The notes under the pieces were generated by a model. The model was given only the letters and a program-made list of their open reading frames with translations. It was not told the DNA's origin and ran no database searches. A stretch of 6,452 bases of DNA, taken from Octadecabacter sp. Its GTDB lineage: Bacteria; Pseudomonadota; Alphaproteobacteria; Rhodobacterales; Rhodobacteraceae. The position numbers were made by a program, and so were the translations under genes. The stretch is from the NCBI GenBank assembly GCA_003533975.1, contig DQCL01000024.1, forward strand, positions 1 to 6,452. The letters run 5' to 3'. Shown piece after piece: positions 5,246-6,452 of this stretch (position 1 is the stretch's first letter; the number at the start of each line of letters is the position of its first letter).

Positions 5246-6452
5246 ATGGCCGCCAAAGACACCAACGAGCAGCGCGACGACTCGGACCATTCCTTGGACA
5301 TGAGCCAAGCCGCCGTTAAAAAGATGATCGCGGAAGCGCGTGAACGCGGCACGATTACCTATGACCAGTTGAACGCTGTCCTTCCGCCTGACCAAGTGTC
5401 CAGCGATCAGATCGAAGACGTGATGAGCATGCTCAACGAGATGGGCATTCAGGTGACTGAGGAAGAAGAATCCGAAGAAGTCGACGACGGCACATCCAAA
5501 GAAGTCGCAACGCTTTCTGGCCGTGACGTTGTTCTTGGTGGCGCGGAAGCTGAAAAGCTGGACCGCACGGATGACCCTGTTCGCATGTACCTGCGCGAGA
5601 TGGGTTCTGTTGAGCTGCTGTCGCGTGAAGGCGAAATCGCGATTGCGAAACGTATTGAGGCTGGCCGCAATACGATGATCCTCGGGCTGTGCGAAAGCCC
5701 GCTGACGTTCCAAGCGATCACAATCTGGCGCGACGAATTGCTGTCCGAAGACATTCTGCTGCGCGACGTTATCGACCTTGAGACGACGTTTGGTGACCAG
5801 CTGGCCGAAGAAACCGAACAGGCGGCTGTTGTGACCGCTGCCAACGGTGACGAGAAAGAAGAGAAGCAAGAACTTGATGCCGATGGGAACCCCATCGCCA
5901 AGGACGACGATGATGATGAGGACGAGGCAGCGAACCTGTCCCTTGCCGCGATGGAAGCACAGCTGAAGCCACAGGTTTTGGAAACGCTGGCGGTGATCGC
6001 GAAGGGCTTTAGCAAGCTGTCTGACATGCAAGACGCGCGGATGTCTGCGACGCTGAACGAAGACGACAGTTTCTCGGGCAAAGAAGAAAAGAAGTACCAG
6101 AAGCTGCGTTCCGAAGTCGTTGAAATGGTGAACTCGCTTCACCTGCACAACAACCGGATTGAGGCGTTGATTGACCAGCTTTACGGCATCAACCGCCGTA
6201 TCATGCAGATCGATTCCAACATGGTGAAGCTGGCCGACCAAGCCCGCATCAACCGTCGTGAATTCGTTGACGCCTATAAGGGGCGTGAGCTTGATCCGAC
6301 ATGGCTTGAAGAGATGGGCGAAAAGTCCGGTCGTGGTTGGCAGGCGCTGATCGAACGCTCCACAGTCAAAATCGAAGAACTGCGCGCCGAAATGGCGCAA
6401 GTTGGTCAGTACGTTGGTGTTGATATCCCTGAATTCCGCCGCATCGTGCAGC
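5246..6452 (+). CDS. rpoD: RNA polymerase primary sigma factor RpoD, N-terminal part (3' end beyond window)
   Basis: The frame is open from ATG 5246 to the right edge: 402 codons plus one base. Sigma region 1.1, which blocks free sigma from binding DNA, covers about residues 15-75 (AAVKKMIAEARERGTITYDQ, LPPDQVSSDQIEDVMSMLNE). Region 1.2 starts at Asp110 with DPVRMYLREMGSVELLSREG and continues EIAIAKRIEAGR. Then comes the long non-conserved region typical of group 1 sigma factors in proteobacteria. It includes an acidic run of eight Asp/Glu (220-227) and the conserved tail VDIPEFRRIVQ at the window edge. The catalytically important regions 2-4 (core binding, -10 and -35 recognition) lie outside, so their integrity cannot be checked. 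The start is fixed by the strong ribosome site. As the housekeeping sigma it directs polymerase to most promoters. The length and domain order exclude RpoH or RpoS-like factors, which lack region 1.1 and the insert. Confidence 0.97.
   Translation, partial: MAAKDTNEQRDDSDHSLDMSQAAVKKMIAEARERGTITYDQLNAVLPPDQVSSDQIEDVMSMLNEMGIQVTEEEESEEVDDGTSKEVATLSGRDVVLGGAEAEKLDRTDDPVRMYLREMGSVELLSREGEIAIAKRIEAGRNTMILGLCESPLTFQAITIWRDELLSEDILLRDVIDLETTFGDQLAEETEQAAVVTAANGDEKEEKQELDADGNPIAKDDDDDEDEAANLSLAAMEAQLKPQVLETLAVIAKGFSKLSDMQDARMSATLNEDDSFSGKEEKKYQKLRSEVVEMVNSLHLHNNRIEALIDQLYGINRRIMQIDSNMVKLADQARINRREFVDAYKGRELDPTWLEEMGEKSGRGWQALIERSTVKIEELRAEMAQVGQYVGVDIPEFRRIVQ

Noticed and set aside
5903..5926. Acidic run of eight Asp/Glu codons in rpoD as a possible frameshift or low-complexity insertion.
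   Set aside because: The frame stays open on both sides with sigma-like sequence, and acidic stretches in the non-conserved region are usual for proteobacterial RpoD.
5201..6400. A 399-codon open frame on the minus strand opposite rpoD.
   Set aside because: The plus-strand frame encodes an unmistakable RpoD with region 1.1 and 1.2 signatures and a strong ribosome site. The opposite frame is open because the GC-biased third positions and acidic codons of rpoD produce few reverse stops; it shows no recognisable domain.
1..6452. A hidden defence, toxin-antitoxin or biosynthetic system.
   Set aside because: All coding space is taken by recognised housekeeping or transporter genes, and no gap is long enough for an additional system.

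Overview
The window reads as ordinary core chromosome of an alphaproteobacterium, most likely a marine Rhodobacterales (Roseobacter-group) species. The primase N-terminus, the long acidic insert in the sigma factor, the moderate GC content and a 'cgcctccggcggggat' intergenic motif all fit that group. This placement is inference from protein character; no 16S or other marker is present. Every base is accounted for by six protein genes, two of them cut by the window edges, and five gaps of 17 to 183 bases. There are no tRNA or rRNA genes, insertion sequences, CRISPR arrays or phage genes, and I see no sign of an undescribed multi-gene system. The points of interest are in the intergenic DNA.

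Layout: (1) 1-497, minus strand: the N-terminal third of an SLC13/DASS-type membrane permease that continues off the left edge. (2) 498-680: a divergent intergenic region with four copies of TATGG(G) at exactly 11-base spacing plus an inverted copy, ending next to a plausible yebC promoter. (3) 681-1436, plus strand: a YebC/TACO1 protein. (4) 1437-1579: two small hairpins and a short GC stem with a T-run. (5) 1580-2185 and 2203-3099, plus strand: a LysE/ArgO-type amino-acid exporter and an EamA/DMT-family transporter, 17 bases apart and probably co-transcribed. (6) 3153-5108: DNA primase dnaG. (7) 5109-5245: a repeat-rich spacer with five GANTC (CcrM methylation) sites in 63 bases. (8) 5246-6452: the first 402 codons of rpoD, the primary sigma factor, running off the right edge just before conserved region 2.

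The dnaG-rpoD pair is the conserved core of the bacterial macromolecular-synthesis operon, which links replication priming to housekeeping transcription. The rpsU gene that precedes dnaG in enterobacteria is absent here; a DMT transporter takes its place. The dnaG stop codon lies in the loop of a perfect 8-bp hairpin, and the following spacer carries the GANTC cluster. This suggests that rpoD has post-transcriptional and perhaps cell-cycle-linked control of its own, which remains to be tested.
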